A stretch of 64,000 nt of DNA from Adlercreutzia shanghongiae (GTDB taxonomy: Bacteria > Actinomycetota > Coriobacteriia > Coriobacteriales > Eggerthellaceae). Under the pieces are notes generated by a model. It worked only from the letters and a program-made list of their open reading frames with translations, did not search any database and was not told the DNA's origin. The translations under genes and the position numbers were made by a program. Within the stretch, counting starts at the first letter, position 1; each line of letters opens with the position of its first letter. Where the stretch lies: contig NZ_JAYMFI010000001.1 of assembly GCF_035830635.1 (NCBI RefSeq), positions 124,001 through 188,000 of the forward strand, in the 5' to 3' direction. Positions 57,826-64,000 of the stretch are shown in pieces.

Positions 57826-59202
57826 CTATTTCTTCTTCTCGACGGGATGGGCCGCCACCCAGCCGGCGATCTCGGACTGCTTGGCGCGGCCGAGGGCGAG
57901 CGCGCCGGCCGCCACGTCCTTGGTGATGGTGGAGCCGGCGCCGACGAGCGCGCCCGCGCCGATGGTCACGGGGGCCACCATCATGGTGTCGGATCCGATG
58001 AAGGCGCCGTCCTCGATGACGGTGGCGTGCTTGTTCGCGCCATCGTAGTTGCAGGTGATGGAGCCGGCGCCGATGTTCACGCCCTCGCCGATGGTGGTGT
58101 CGCCGATGTAGGAGAGGTGCGGCACCTTCGAGCCCTTGCCCACTGTGGACTTCTTGATCTCCACGTGGGTGCCGGCCTTGGCGCCCTCGCACAGATGGGC
58201 CGCCGGGCGCAGGTAGGCGCGCGGGCCGCAGGTGGCGCCGTCGTCGATGCGCGCCTGCACGGCCACGGTCTCGTCCACGGTGCAGCCGCAGCCGACCTGC
58301 GTGTCGGTCAGGCGCGTGTTGGGGCCGATGACGCTGTCCTCGCCGATGGAGGTGGCGCCCATGAGCATGACAGCGGGCAGAAGCTCCACGTCGGGCTCGA
58401 TTTCCACCTCGGGGCCGATGAAGGTGGTGGCCGGATCCCACATGGTGACGCCGGCGGCCATGTGCGCGTCGTTGATGCGGCGCTGCATGACGGCCGTGGC
58501 GTCGGCCAGCTGGCGGCGCGAGTTCACGCCGAGGCACTGCTCGGGATCGGCCGTCTTGTAGGCCAGCACGGGACGGCCCGCCGCACGGCTGATGGCGAGC
58601 ACGTCGGTGAGGTAGAACTCGCCCTGGGCGTTGTCGGAGCCCACCTGCTCCAAAGCCTCGAAGAGCGCCTTGGCGTCGAAGCAGTAGACGCCGGAGTTGC
58701 ACTCGGTGATGGCGGCCTCCTCGGGGCTCGCGTCCTTCTGCTCCACGATGCGGGCCACCTCCCCGGCGCCGTCGCGCACGATGCGGCCGTAGCCGAAGGG
58801 GTTCTCAAGCTCCATGGTGAGCACGATGACCGCGGCGTTGTGCTCCTCGCGCAGGGCGGCCATCTGGCGGATGGTCTCGGGCTCGATGAGCGGCGAGTCG
58901 CCGGAGAGCACCACCACCGCGCCGTCGAAGCCGGCCAGCGCGTCCTTGGCGGCGAGCACCGCATCGGCCGTGCCGCGCTGCTCGGTCTGGACGGCCACCT
59001 CGGTGTCGCCCTCCACCAGGGGGATGACCTGGTCGCGCATGTGCCCCACCACGGTGACCACCTTGTCGGCGCCGGCGGCCTTCGCGGCCTCCACCACCCA
59101 CCGCACGAGCGGGCGGCCGAGCACCTCGTGAACCACCTTCGGCTTCTTCGACTTCATGCGGGTGCCGGCCCCCGCAGCCAGGATAATCGCAGCAGTTTCC
59201 AT
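57826..59202 (-). CDS. glmU: Bifunctional N-acetylglucosamine-1-phosphate uridyltransferase/glucosamine-1-phosphate acetyltransferase
   Basis: From ATG 59202 (GAAGGG 6 nt before) the product has 458 residues. The N-terminal uridyltransferase has ILAAGAGTRMKSKKPKVVHEV and VLSGDSPLI. The C-terminal left-handed beta-helix has hexapeptide repeats (VIGPNTRLTDTQVG, GDTTIGEGVNIGAGSITCNYDG). It makes UDP-GlcNAc for cell wall synthesis. The open frame starts 7 codons earlier without a ribosome-binding site. Confidence 0.95.
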   Translation of the reverse strand: METAAIILAAGAGTRMKSKKPKVVHEVLGRPLVRWVVEAAKAAGADKVVTVVGHMRDQVIPLVEGDTEVAVQTEQRGTADAVLAAKDALAGFDGAVVVLSGDSPLIEPETIRQMAALREEHNAAVIVLTMELENPFGYGRIVRDGAGEVARIVEQKDASPEEAAITECNSGVYCFDAKALFEALEQVGSDNAQGEFYLTDVLAISRAAGRPVLAYKTADPEQCLGVNSRRQLADATAVMQRRINDAHMAAGVTMWDPATTFIGPEVEIEPDVELLPAVMLMGATSIGEDSVIGPNTRLTDTQVGCGCTVDETVAVQARIDDGATCGPRAYLRPAAHLCEGAKAGTHVEIKKSTVGKGSKVPHLSYIGDTTIGEGVNIGAGSITCNYDGANKHATVIEDGAFIGSDTMMVAPVTIGAGALVGAGSTITKDVAAGALALGRAKQSEIAGWVAAHPVEKKK

Positions 59203-59276
59203 GAAACGCCCTTCTATAGCCACTTGCGCGCCCCGAGGCGCCGAATTCCAATTGGTCTAGTATAGCGCAAGGGCCG

Positions 59277-59282
59277 TATAAT
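59277..59282 (+). promoter_or_regulatory. Candidate -10 box of the Cys-rich protein gene
   Basis: TATAAT lies 64 nt before the ATG at 59346. The best -35-like hexamer (TTGGTC, 59252-59257) is 19 bp away, so this is a weak call. Confidence 0.35.
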
Positions 59283-59345
59283 CGGGAAAGGGCGGGGCAT
59301 CCCGCTTTGAACACGCAGACGGCCGCACAGCATGGGAGGGAAGTC

Positions 59346-59864
59346 ATGGCCCAGGGTTTGGAAGATCTCAGCCGCGAAGAGCTCGAGCGGCTCGTCGTGA
59401 TGACTGCGAAGGACGTTATCGCCCTCGACGGCACCTGGTTCCAGTCGCTGGAACACGCACGTGGCATGGATGCCGCCATGGAGCACGACCGCGAGGCGTG
59501 GCGACGCTTCGTGCCGAGCGAGGCACGACGGCTAGCTCAGCTGCTGGAGCTGCCCGAGCGCTGCGGGCTCGCGGGCCTGGCACGGGCGCTTCCCCTCCGC
59601 TGCACGTCGCTCGCGAACGAATGGGAGATTCGCTGGGAGGACGGCGGGAACGCGCTCGTCTTCCGCATCACCGACTGCCGCGTGCAGACAGCACGGGCGC
59701 GCAAGGGCATGGAATTCCACCCCTGCAAGAGCGTGGGCGAGCTGGAATACGCCGGCTTCGCCGCAACGCTGGACGACCGCATCCGCTGCGAGTGCGTAAG
59801 CTGCTTCCCCGACATCACCGACGGCACCTGCAACTGCGCATGGATGTTCACCCTGGCCGAATAG
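59346..59864 (+). CDS. Small Cys-rich cytosolic protein, possibly DUF6125 family
   Basis: ATG 59346 follows GGGAGGGAAG; 172 residues. LEDLSREELERLVVMTAKDVIALDGTWFQSLE at the N-terminus and FRITDCRVQTARARKGMEFHPCKSVGELEY, CECVSCFPD and CNCAWMF at the end recall, from memory, the DUF6125 family of anaerobes. The conserved Cys residues may bind metal. Its function is unknown. It is monocistronic, facing copA with a strong palindromic terminator between them. Confidence 0.65.
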   Translation: MAQGLEDLSREELERLVVMTAKDVIALDGTWFQSLEHARGMDAAMEHDREAWRRFVPSEARRLAQLLELPERCGLAGLARALPLRCTSLANEWEIRWEDGGNALVFRITDCRVQTARARKGMEFHPCKSVGELEYAGFAATLDDRIRCECVSCFPDITDGTCNCAWMFTLAE

Positions 59865-59879
59865 CCGCCCCGCCCATGA

Positions 59880-59914
59880 AACTGGGACACCTTACCGGGT
59901 AAGGTGTCCCAGTT
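59880..59914. terminator. Palindromic hairpin between convergent genes
   Basis: Positions 59880-59896 (AACTGGGACACCTTACC) are exactly complementary to 59898-59914, so up to 17 bp form with a minimal loop. It is shared by the 3' ends of the Cys-rich protein gene and copA. No long T-run follows. Confidence 0.65.
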
Positions 59915-59917
59915 CGC

Positions 59918-62629
59918 TTACTTGAAGCGCTTCAGCAAAAGGGAGTTGCTGACGACGCTGACACTGGAAAGGGCCATGGCGGCACCGGCGAGGGCCGGGG
60001 CCAAGATGCCCACGGCGGCGAGCGGGATCATGATGCAGTTGTAGATGAGCGCCCAAAACAGGTTCTGCTTGATCTTGCGCATGGTAGCCTTCGACAGACG
60101 CAAAGCCACGACAAGGTCTGACAGACGATTGCGCATGAGCACCACGCTTCCGGCATCCAGGGCCACGTCGGTGCCCGAGGCGAGCGCCACGCCGATGTCG
60201 GCGGCAGCGAGCGCCGGGGCGTCGTTGATGCCGTCGCCCACGAAGGCCACAACGGGCCGCCTGCCCGCCGCGGAGCCGCGCGACCCCTCGTCTTCGGCGC
60301 CCTCCGCCGCGGGGGCCAGCTCAGCCACATCTGCCGCGCTGCGCACAGCCCGCACGCAGTCGGCCTTCTCGAGCGGCTTCACGCCGGCAAACACATGGTC
60401 ATCGGCGATGCCCACCTCCTCGGCGATGAACCGGGCCGCAGGCGCCGCGTCGCCGGTGACCATGTAGGACGCCACGGCAAAGTCGTCGGCCAGCGTGCGC
60501 ACCGTGGCCGCGGCATCGGGTTTCGGCTCGTCGCGGAACTGGATGCGGCCGGCGGGCACGCCATCCACCGCCACGAGCGACCCCGCGGCTCCCGCAGCCC
60601 CATCCGCGGCTTTCCCCACGCCGACGAACACCTCGCGGCCTTCCACCACGCCGTGCACGCCCTCGCCGACGACCGCCTCGAAGGTCTCGGCGGCAGGCAG
60701 CGGCGGCAGGCCGCGCCCCTCGGCATAGCGCACCACGGCACGGGCCAGGGGGTGCTCGCTCCTCTCCTCCAGGGCGGCGGCCAGGCGCAGGGCCTCATCG
60801 GGCACATCGCAGGCCGTCACCACCGGCTCGCCCACCGTGAGCGTGCCCGTCTTGTCGAACACCGCCGCCGTAAGGCTACCCATGGTTTCCAGCACGGTGC
60901 CGTCCTTGATGAGCACGCCCAGCTGCGCGCCCTTCCCCATGCCGACGGTGAGCGCGGTAGGCGTGGCCAGGCCGAGGGCGCAGGGGCACGCCACGCAGAT
61001 GACCGCGATGGCCGGCATGAGCGCCTGCACGAGACGACCGTCGGAGCCGGCGGGCACCGCGAAGAACCACACGCAGAACACGAGGAGTGCAATGATGAGG
61101 ATGGCCGGCACGAACACCGCCGCGATGCGGTCGGCGATGCGCTGGATGGGGGCCTTCGTGCCCTGGGCATCTTCCACGGCCCGCACAATGCGGGCGAGCG
61201 TGGAGTCGGCGCCCACGCGCAGGGCGCGCACGGTCACCGAACCGGTGGTGTTCTGGGTGCCGCCCGTCACGGCGTCGCCCGCCACTTTCACCACAGGCAT
61301 CATCTCGCCCGTGAGCATGGACTCGTCCACTTCCGTGGAACCTTCCACCACCACACCATCAACGGGCATCTTTTCGCCGGGCCGCACAAGCACCGTGTCG
61401 CCGGCCACCACTTGAGCAAGAGGCACCTCACGCTCTTTCCCGCCGCGCACCACGCGCGCCGTGGGCGGCGTGAGGTTCATGAGCGACTCGATAGCCTGGT
61501 TCGTAGCCCCCTTCGCACGGCTTTCCAGCATCTTGCCTAAAAGCACGAAGGTGATGAGCATGGCGCAGGTCTCGAAATAGGGCATGCCGTCGTTGATGGC
61601 CAGCGCTTCGTGGCTCGTCCAGTCGCTCGTGATCACAGGCAGGAAGGTAATCCACAGCGAGAAGAGAAACGCGATGGACGTGCCGAGCGCCACGAGCACG
61701 TCCATGTTCGCCGAGCCGCCCTTGAGCGAACCCCACGCACCCTTATAGAAGCGGGCGCCGCAGCCGAACTGCACGGGCACGGTGAGCGCCAGTAACAGAA
61801 TGTTCGCCGCGAACATGGCCTGCACGTGGGTCGGCTCAGCCGCGAACAGCCCCGCGAGGGCACCGCCCACCCCCATATGCCAGCCGGGAATCATGCCGAT
61901 AGCCACGATGACCACGGTGAGCGCCGCCGCGATGCCGAATACCTTGCGGTCGCGTGCGGCCCGGGCAGCCTCGCGGGCGCGGCGCTTCTCGTCCACCAAA
62001 GGCGCATCGTCCGGGATGATTTCGGCCGTGAAGGCCAAATTGTCGAAGACAGCGAGCATGTCATCTACGCTGGCTTGCGCCGGGTCGAAGACCACCCTGC
62101 CCGTGTTGTTGGCCAAATTCACCGCCACATCGATGACGCCGGGGGTCTTGCGGTAGTGGCTCTCAATAGAGGCGGCGCAGTTCGCGCAGTGCATGCCCTC
62201 GATGGCCAAGCGGATGGAGGCGCTGCGGGGCTCATCGGCTGCGGAATCGGCCTTGGGCGCTGAAGTGCTGTCCGAAGCTAGAGCCTCGTCGGGCGATGCA
62301 TCAGAGGACGCTTCCTTCATCCCGCCATCGCATACCTGGGCCTTTTCTGCGTCCTTCTTGGCTTTCTCCGCCGCATCAGCGGCAATCTCAGCGGCGAAGG
62401 GGTGCTCACCCTCATTCGGCATGACGGCCACCTTGAAGTTGGTGTCGCCCAAAGCATGCAGAAGGTCATCGAGGACCACTTGAGCCGGATCGAAGGTCAC
62501 ATCGACTTGCTGACCCTCCAAATCGACGGCCACCGAGGCCACGCCCGACAAGTCTTCGTAATGCCGCGTCACATTCGCCACGCACTTCTCGCAGTGCATG
62601 ACCGCCACGGCCAGACGCTGGGTTTCCAT
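59918..62629 (-). CDS. copA: Copper-translocating P-type ATPase with two metal-binding domains
   Basis: ATG 62629 is best placed behind GGGAG, giving 903 residues. The two N-terminal HMA domains carry MHCEKC (about 15) and MHCANC (about 128), separated by an Ala/acidic linker. Membrane helices follow, with the transport motif VACPCALGLATPTAL. DKTGTLT is the phosphorylation site, SEHPLARAV the HP motif and GDGINDAPALAAADIG the hinge. It exports Cu(I). csoR is upstream by 14 nt in the same operon. Confidence 0.95.
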   Translation of the reverse strand: METQRLAVAVMHCEKCVANVTRHYEDLSGVASVAVDLEGQQVDVTFDPAQVVLDDLLHALGDTNFKVAVMPNEGEHPFAAEIAADAAEKAKKDAEKAQVCDGGMKEASSDASPDEALASDSTSAPKADSAADEPRSASIRLAIEGMHCANCAASIESHYRKTPGVIDVAVNLANNTGRVVFDPAQASVDDMLAVFDNLAFTAEIIPDDAPLVDEKRRAREAARAARDRKVFGIAAALTVVIVAIGMIPGWHMGVGGALAGLFAAEPTHVQAMFAANILLLALTVPVQFGCGARFYKGAWGSLKGGSANMDVLVALGTSIAFLFSLWITFLPVITSDWTSHEALAINDGMPYFETCAMLITFVLLGKMLESRAKGATNQAIESLMNLTPPTARVVRGGKEREVPLAQVVAGDTVLVRPGEKMPVDGVVVEGSTEVDESMLTGEMMPVVKVAGDAVTGGTQNTTGSVTVRALRVGADSTLARIVRAVEDAQGTKAPIQRIADRIAAVFVPAILIIALLVFCVWFFAVPAGSDGRLVQALMPAIAVICVACPCALGLATPTALTVGMGKGAQLGVLIKDGTVLETMGSLTAAVFDKTGTLTVGEPVVTACDVPDEALRLAAALEERSEHPLARAVVRYAEGRGLPPLPAAETFEAVVGEGVHGVVEGREVFVGVGKAADGAAGAAGSLVAVDGVPAGRIQFRDEPKPDAAATVRTLADDFAVASYMVTGDAAPAARFIAEEVGIADDHVFAGVKPLEKADCVRAVRSAADVAELAPAAEGAEDEGSRGSAAGRRPVVAFVGDGINDAPALAAADIGVALASGTDVALDAGSVVLMRNRLSDLVVALRLSKATMRKIKQNLFWALIYNCIMIPLAAVGILAPALAGAAMALSSVSVVSNSLLLKRFK

Positions 62630-62643
62630 AGATGCTCCCATCT

Positions 62644-62994
62644 TTACAGAAAGCGATGCATAAGCGTCATCACTTCATCGACCACGTCATCGTTGCCGTC
62701 GCGAATCTCCTCCACGACGCAGGTGCGCATGTGCTCCTGCAGAAGCATTTCGGAGACGCGGCGCACGGCCGATTCGGCGGCGGCCAGTTGAGTGAGCACA
62801 TCGCCGCAGTAGCGGTTGTCCTCGATCATGGCCTTCACGCCGTTCAGCTGCCCGATGGCCCGATTGAGCCGCCGCGCCACATCAGCCTGCAGCTCCTCAG
62901 AACGCGGCGTGTGCTTATGCCGGCAAGCGCATCCGGCAGCCACCACGTTCTTAGAGGCCCTCGCGATGGCCGCGCGCTCTATTTCCGTTTCCAT
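62644..62994 (-). CDS. csoR: CsoR-type copper-sensing repressor
   Basis: I place the start at ATG 62994 with GGAG 6 nt upstream (116 residues); an ATG at 63033 would lie within a tandem repeat. The DUF156 core has RRLNRAIGQLNGVKAMIEDNRYCGDVL and the later EHMRTC: a Cys, then a HisX3Cys, giving the C-H-C copper site. Copper binding releases the repressor. A CACRHKHTPRS His/Cys stretch near the N-terminus could bind extra metal. It represses its own operon with copA. Confidence 0.9.
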   Translation of the reverse strand: METEIERAAIARASKNVVAAGCACRHKHTPRSEELQADVARRLNRAIGQLNGVKAMIEDNRYCGDVLTQLAAAESAVRRVSEMLLQEHMRTCVVEEIRDGNDDVVDEVMTLMHRFL

Positions 62995-63022
62995 GTCCAT
63001 CTCCGTTTCACCCGCTTGCGCT

Positions 63023-63183
63023 TCCGCCTTCATGTCCCGAGGCGTTTCGCCCGCATTTCCGAAGGCATTTCAACCGCATTTCAATGGCCGTTTCGCCCGC
63101 ATTTCCAGAGCTGCTTCGCCCGCATTTCCGAGGGCATTTCAACTGCGTTTCCAGAGCTGCTTCGCCCGCATTTCCGAGGGCGC
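63023..63183. repeat. 23-bp tandem repeat in the csoR leader (about seven units)
   Basis: TTCGCCCGCATTTCC starts at 63046, 63092, 63115 and 63161, with degenerate units at 63023, 63069 and 63138, so the period is 23 bp throughout. As 23 is not a multiple of 3, the array does not encode a repetitive protein. It lies between the csoR promoter and start codon. Confidence 0.75.
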
Positions 63184-63221
63184 TTCGACCAATCACGCTT
63201 TCTTGTACGCGCGTTTCGTTC

Positions 63222-63251
63222 TTTATACCCCCAGGGGGTATTTTTTGTCAA
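63222..63251 (-). promoter_or_regulatory. csoR-copA promoter with CsoR operator between -35 and -10
   Basis: The minus strand reads TTGACA (63246-63251), an 18-bp spacer and TATAAA (63222-63227). The palindrome ATACCCCC-A-GGGGGTAT (63225-63241) fills the spacer and matches the GC-tract dyad bound by CsoR. Repressor binding would block polymerase directly. Confidence 0.9.
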
Positions 63252-63286
63252 GCATCAGGCCTTTGGCATAAAAAGTAGTCCGCAAT

Positions 63287-63447
63287 GGCAGAAAATGACG
63301 TTTCGGGGCGCAACCAGAGGGGCTTTTCTTAATCGTCAGTGACGATTGCCGAGATATCGAAGCCCGTTCTCGTCGAATTGCGGCCCGAACACCCCCGGTA
63401 TAAGCCGGTCGCATCGCACGCTGCGCCTCCAATCGACATTTTCTGCC
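63287..63447. repeat. Pair of inverted 26-nt motifs in the csoR-acpP gap
   Basis: GGCAGAAAATG-NCG-NTT-NGNGGCGCA occurs at 63287-63312 on plus and at 63422-63447 on minus, identical at about 21 positions. The 110 nt between carry no supported gene. Positions 63252-63286 and 63448-63531 hold nothing else I recognise. Confidence 0.55.
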
Positions 63448-63531
63448 ACCGCCGCTTCGAAAAGGAGCAGAGCGCCCGTCCCAAAGCCAATGCGACCGCC
63501 CAAGCCCAAACCTCCCAGTGCCCGCCCAAAT

Positions 63532-63561
63532 AAAAAACGCCCGCAGCCGGAGCTGCGGGCG
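63532..63561 (-). terminator. Intrinsic terminator after acpP
   Basis: On the minus strand CGCCCGCAGC-TCCG-GCTGCGGGCG is a perfect 10-bp stem followed directly by a T6 tract. It ends the hpf-acpP transcript 27 nt after the acpP stop. Confidence 0.95.
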
Positions 63562-63588
63562 CGTTGCGCTCAAGTATGTCGCCGTGGC

Positions 63589-63807
63589 TTACAGCGAATC
63601 GATGTAAGCAACCAGGTCGCCGACGGTGGTCAGGCCCTCGGGCTCGCCGAAGTCAACCTCGCAGGCCTCCTCCAAATCGCAGATGAGCTCCACCATATCC
63701 AGCGAGTCGATGCCCAGGGACTCAAAGGTAGCCTCGGGGGTGACGGTAGCGGGATCGATGTCGAGATTGCTCTCGAGAACGGTGGCGATGGTGTCGATGG
63801 TGGCCAT
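63589..63807 (-). CDS. acpP: Acyl carrier protein
   Basis: The 72-residue acidic protein has the phosphopantetheine site GIDSLDMVELI with the modified Ser. It carries growing acyl chains in fatty acid synthesis, or possibly in another pathway since no fab genes are adjacent. GGAGG precedes the ATG, and the gap to the upstream hpf stop is 3 nt, so the two are co-transcribed. Confidence 0.93.
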   Translation of the reverse strand: MATIDTIATVLESNLDIDPATVTPEATFESLGIDSLDMVELICDLEEACEVDFGEPEGLTTVGDLVAYIDSL

Positions 63808-63810
63808 GGA

Positions 63811-64000
63811 CTAGTCCTCCTTTTGCTTGAGCAGGCCGTAACCGCCGTCGTCGCGGCGATACAGGACATGCACCTTGTTGGTGTCACGATCAGTGTACGC
63901 GAAAAAGTCGTGGCCGAGCAAATCGATTTCCACGAGCGCCTCTTCCTCGGTCATCGGCGTGAACTCGATCTCCTTGGTGCGGACGATCTCGTCCTCGGCC
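63811..64000 (-). CDS. hpf: Ribosome hibernation promoting factor, long form (C-terminal part only)
   Basis: Only the last 62 residues are in the window, reading KEIEFTPMTEEEALVEIDLLGHDFFAY and then VLYRRDDGGYGLLKQKED. This is the C-terminal dimerisation domain of long-form HPF, which pairs 70S ribosomes into inactive 100S dimers. The N-terminal RaiA-like domain lies beyond the right edge. Confidence 0.88.
   Translation of the reverse strand, partial: AEDEIVRTKEIEFTPMTEEEALVEIDLLGHDFFAYTDRDTNKVHVLYRRDDGGYGLLKQKED

Noticed and set aside
63008..63196. 62-residue minus-strand frame with two protein-level repeats
   Set aside because: The apparent repeat arises from the 23-bp DNA array read over three periods (69 nt, with imperfect register). 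There is no ribosome-binding site, and the frame disagrees with csoR.

Overview
The window looks like a chromosomal segment of a high-GC, monoderm, anaerobic actinobacterium of class Coriobacteriia, most likely family Eggerthellaceae. The grounds are: a Tat-exported flavin reductase with a small multihaem cytochrome and a membrane-anchored LuxR regulator (a gene trio typical of that family), gadCB, a fused one-chain L-serine dehydratase, a long-form Rel, and high GC with many GTG/TTG starts. No rRNA, tRNA, CRISPR array, transposase or integrase was seen. Most genes are on the minus strand.

Layout: 1-6300, a str/S10 ribosomal operon on the minus strand (rpsL-rpsG-fusA-rpsJ-rplC-rplD-rplW) that stops at a terminator after rplW and is followed by a DUF4143 ATPase instead of rplB. 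6.3-10.5 kb, LuxR regulator, multihaem cytochrome and flavin reductase. 10.6-25.3 kb, U32-like Fe-S protein plus HTH protein, an M20 peptidase, ppaC, sdaA, pcrA, a solute-binding lipoprotein, a small inserted cassette, TatD and TlyA. 25.4-31.3 kb, gadC-gadB, then lysC and asd. 31.6-42.1 kb, a phospholipase-like protein, a TRIC channel, pit with its DUF47 partner, an MBL hydrolase, rel and a RecJ-RecQ fusion. 42.5-47.6 kb, the PTS genes fruK-fruA-ptsH-ptsI. 47.7-51.7 kb, the preQ1 genes queD-queE-queC-queF, split by a DUF1016 nuclease. 51.7-52 kb, a candidate type I toxin-antitoxin locus. 52-59.2 kb, yigZ, an ABC-F ATPase, an MFS exporter, pth, prs and glmU. 59.3-64 kb, a small Cys-rich protein, copA-csoR under a clear copper operator, acpP and the end of hpf.

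The most unusual content is between and around the genes. (1) A 42-residue membrane peptide at 51764-51892 has an extended -10 promoter, a Shine-Dalgarno-masking hairpin, a terminator and a convergent antisense RNA with its own promoter and terminator. (2) Two accessory insertions are flanked by direct duplications of about 50 bp of the end of a resident gene: three genes at 21305-23133 (3' end of a small membrane-protein gene duplicated) and a DUF1016 nuclease (5' end of queE duplicated, so the nuclease carries a queE-derived N-terminus). (3) At least two intergenic elements, 13916-14074 and 29873-30025, share a core but have long arms that differ between loci while staying complementary within each locus; a third element with another core lies between prs and pth. 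(4) Short interspersed motifs recur: a 14-mer in clusters of three upstream of both pcrA and recJ-recQ, a 95-bp intergenic repeat in two copies, a 23-bp tandem array in the csoR leader, and a REP-like sequence that also occurs in frame inside the ABC-F gene.

All calls are from reading the sequence; no database search was possible. Start codons were moved inward from the longest open frame wherever a Shine-Dalgarno sequence and family knowledge supported it.
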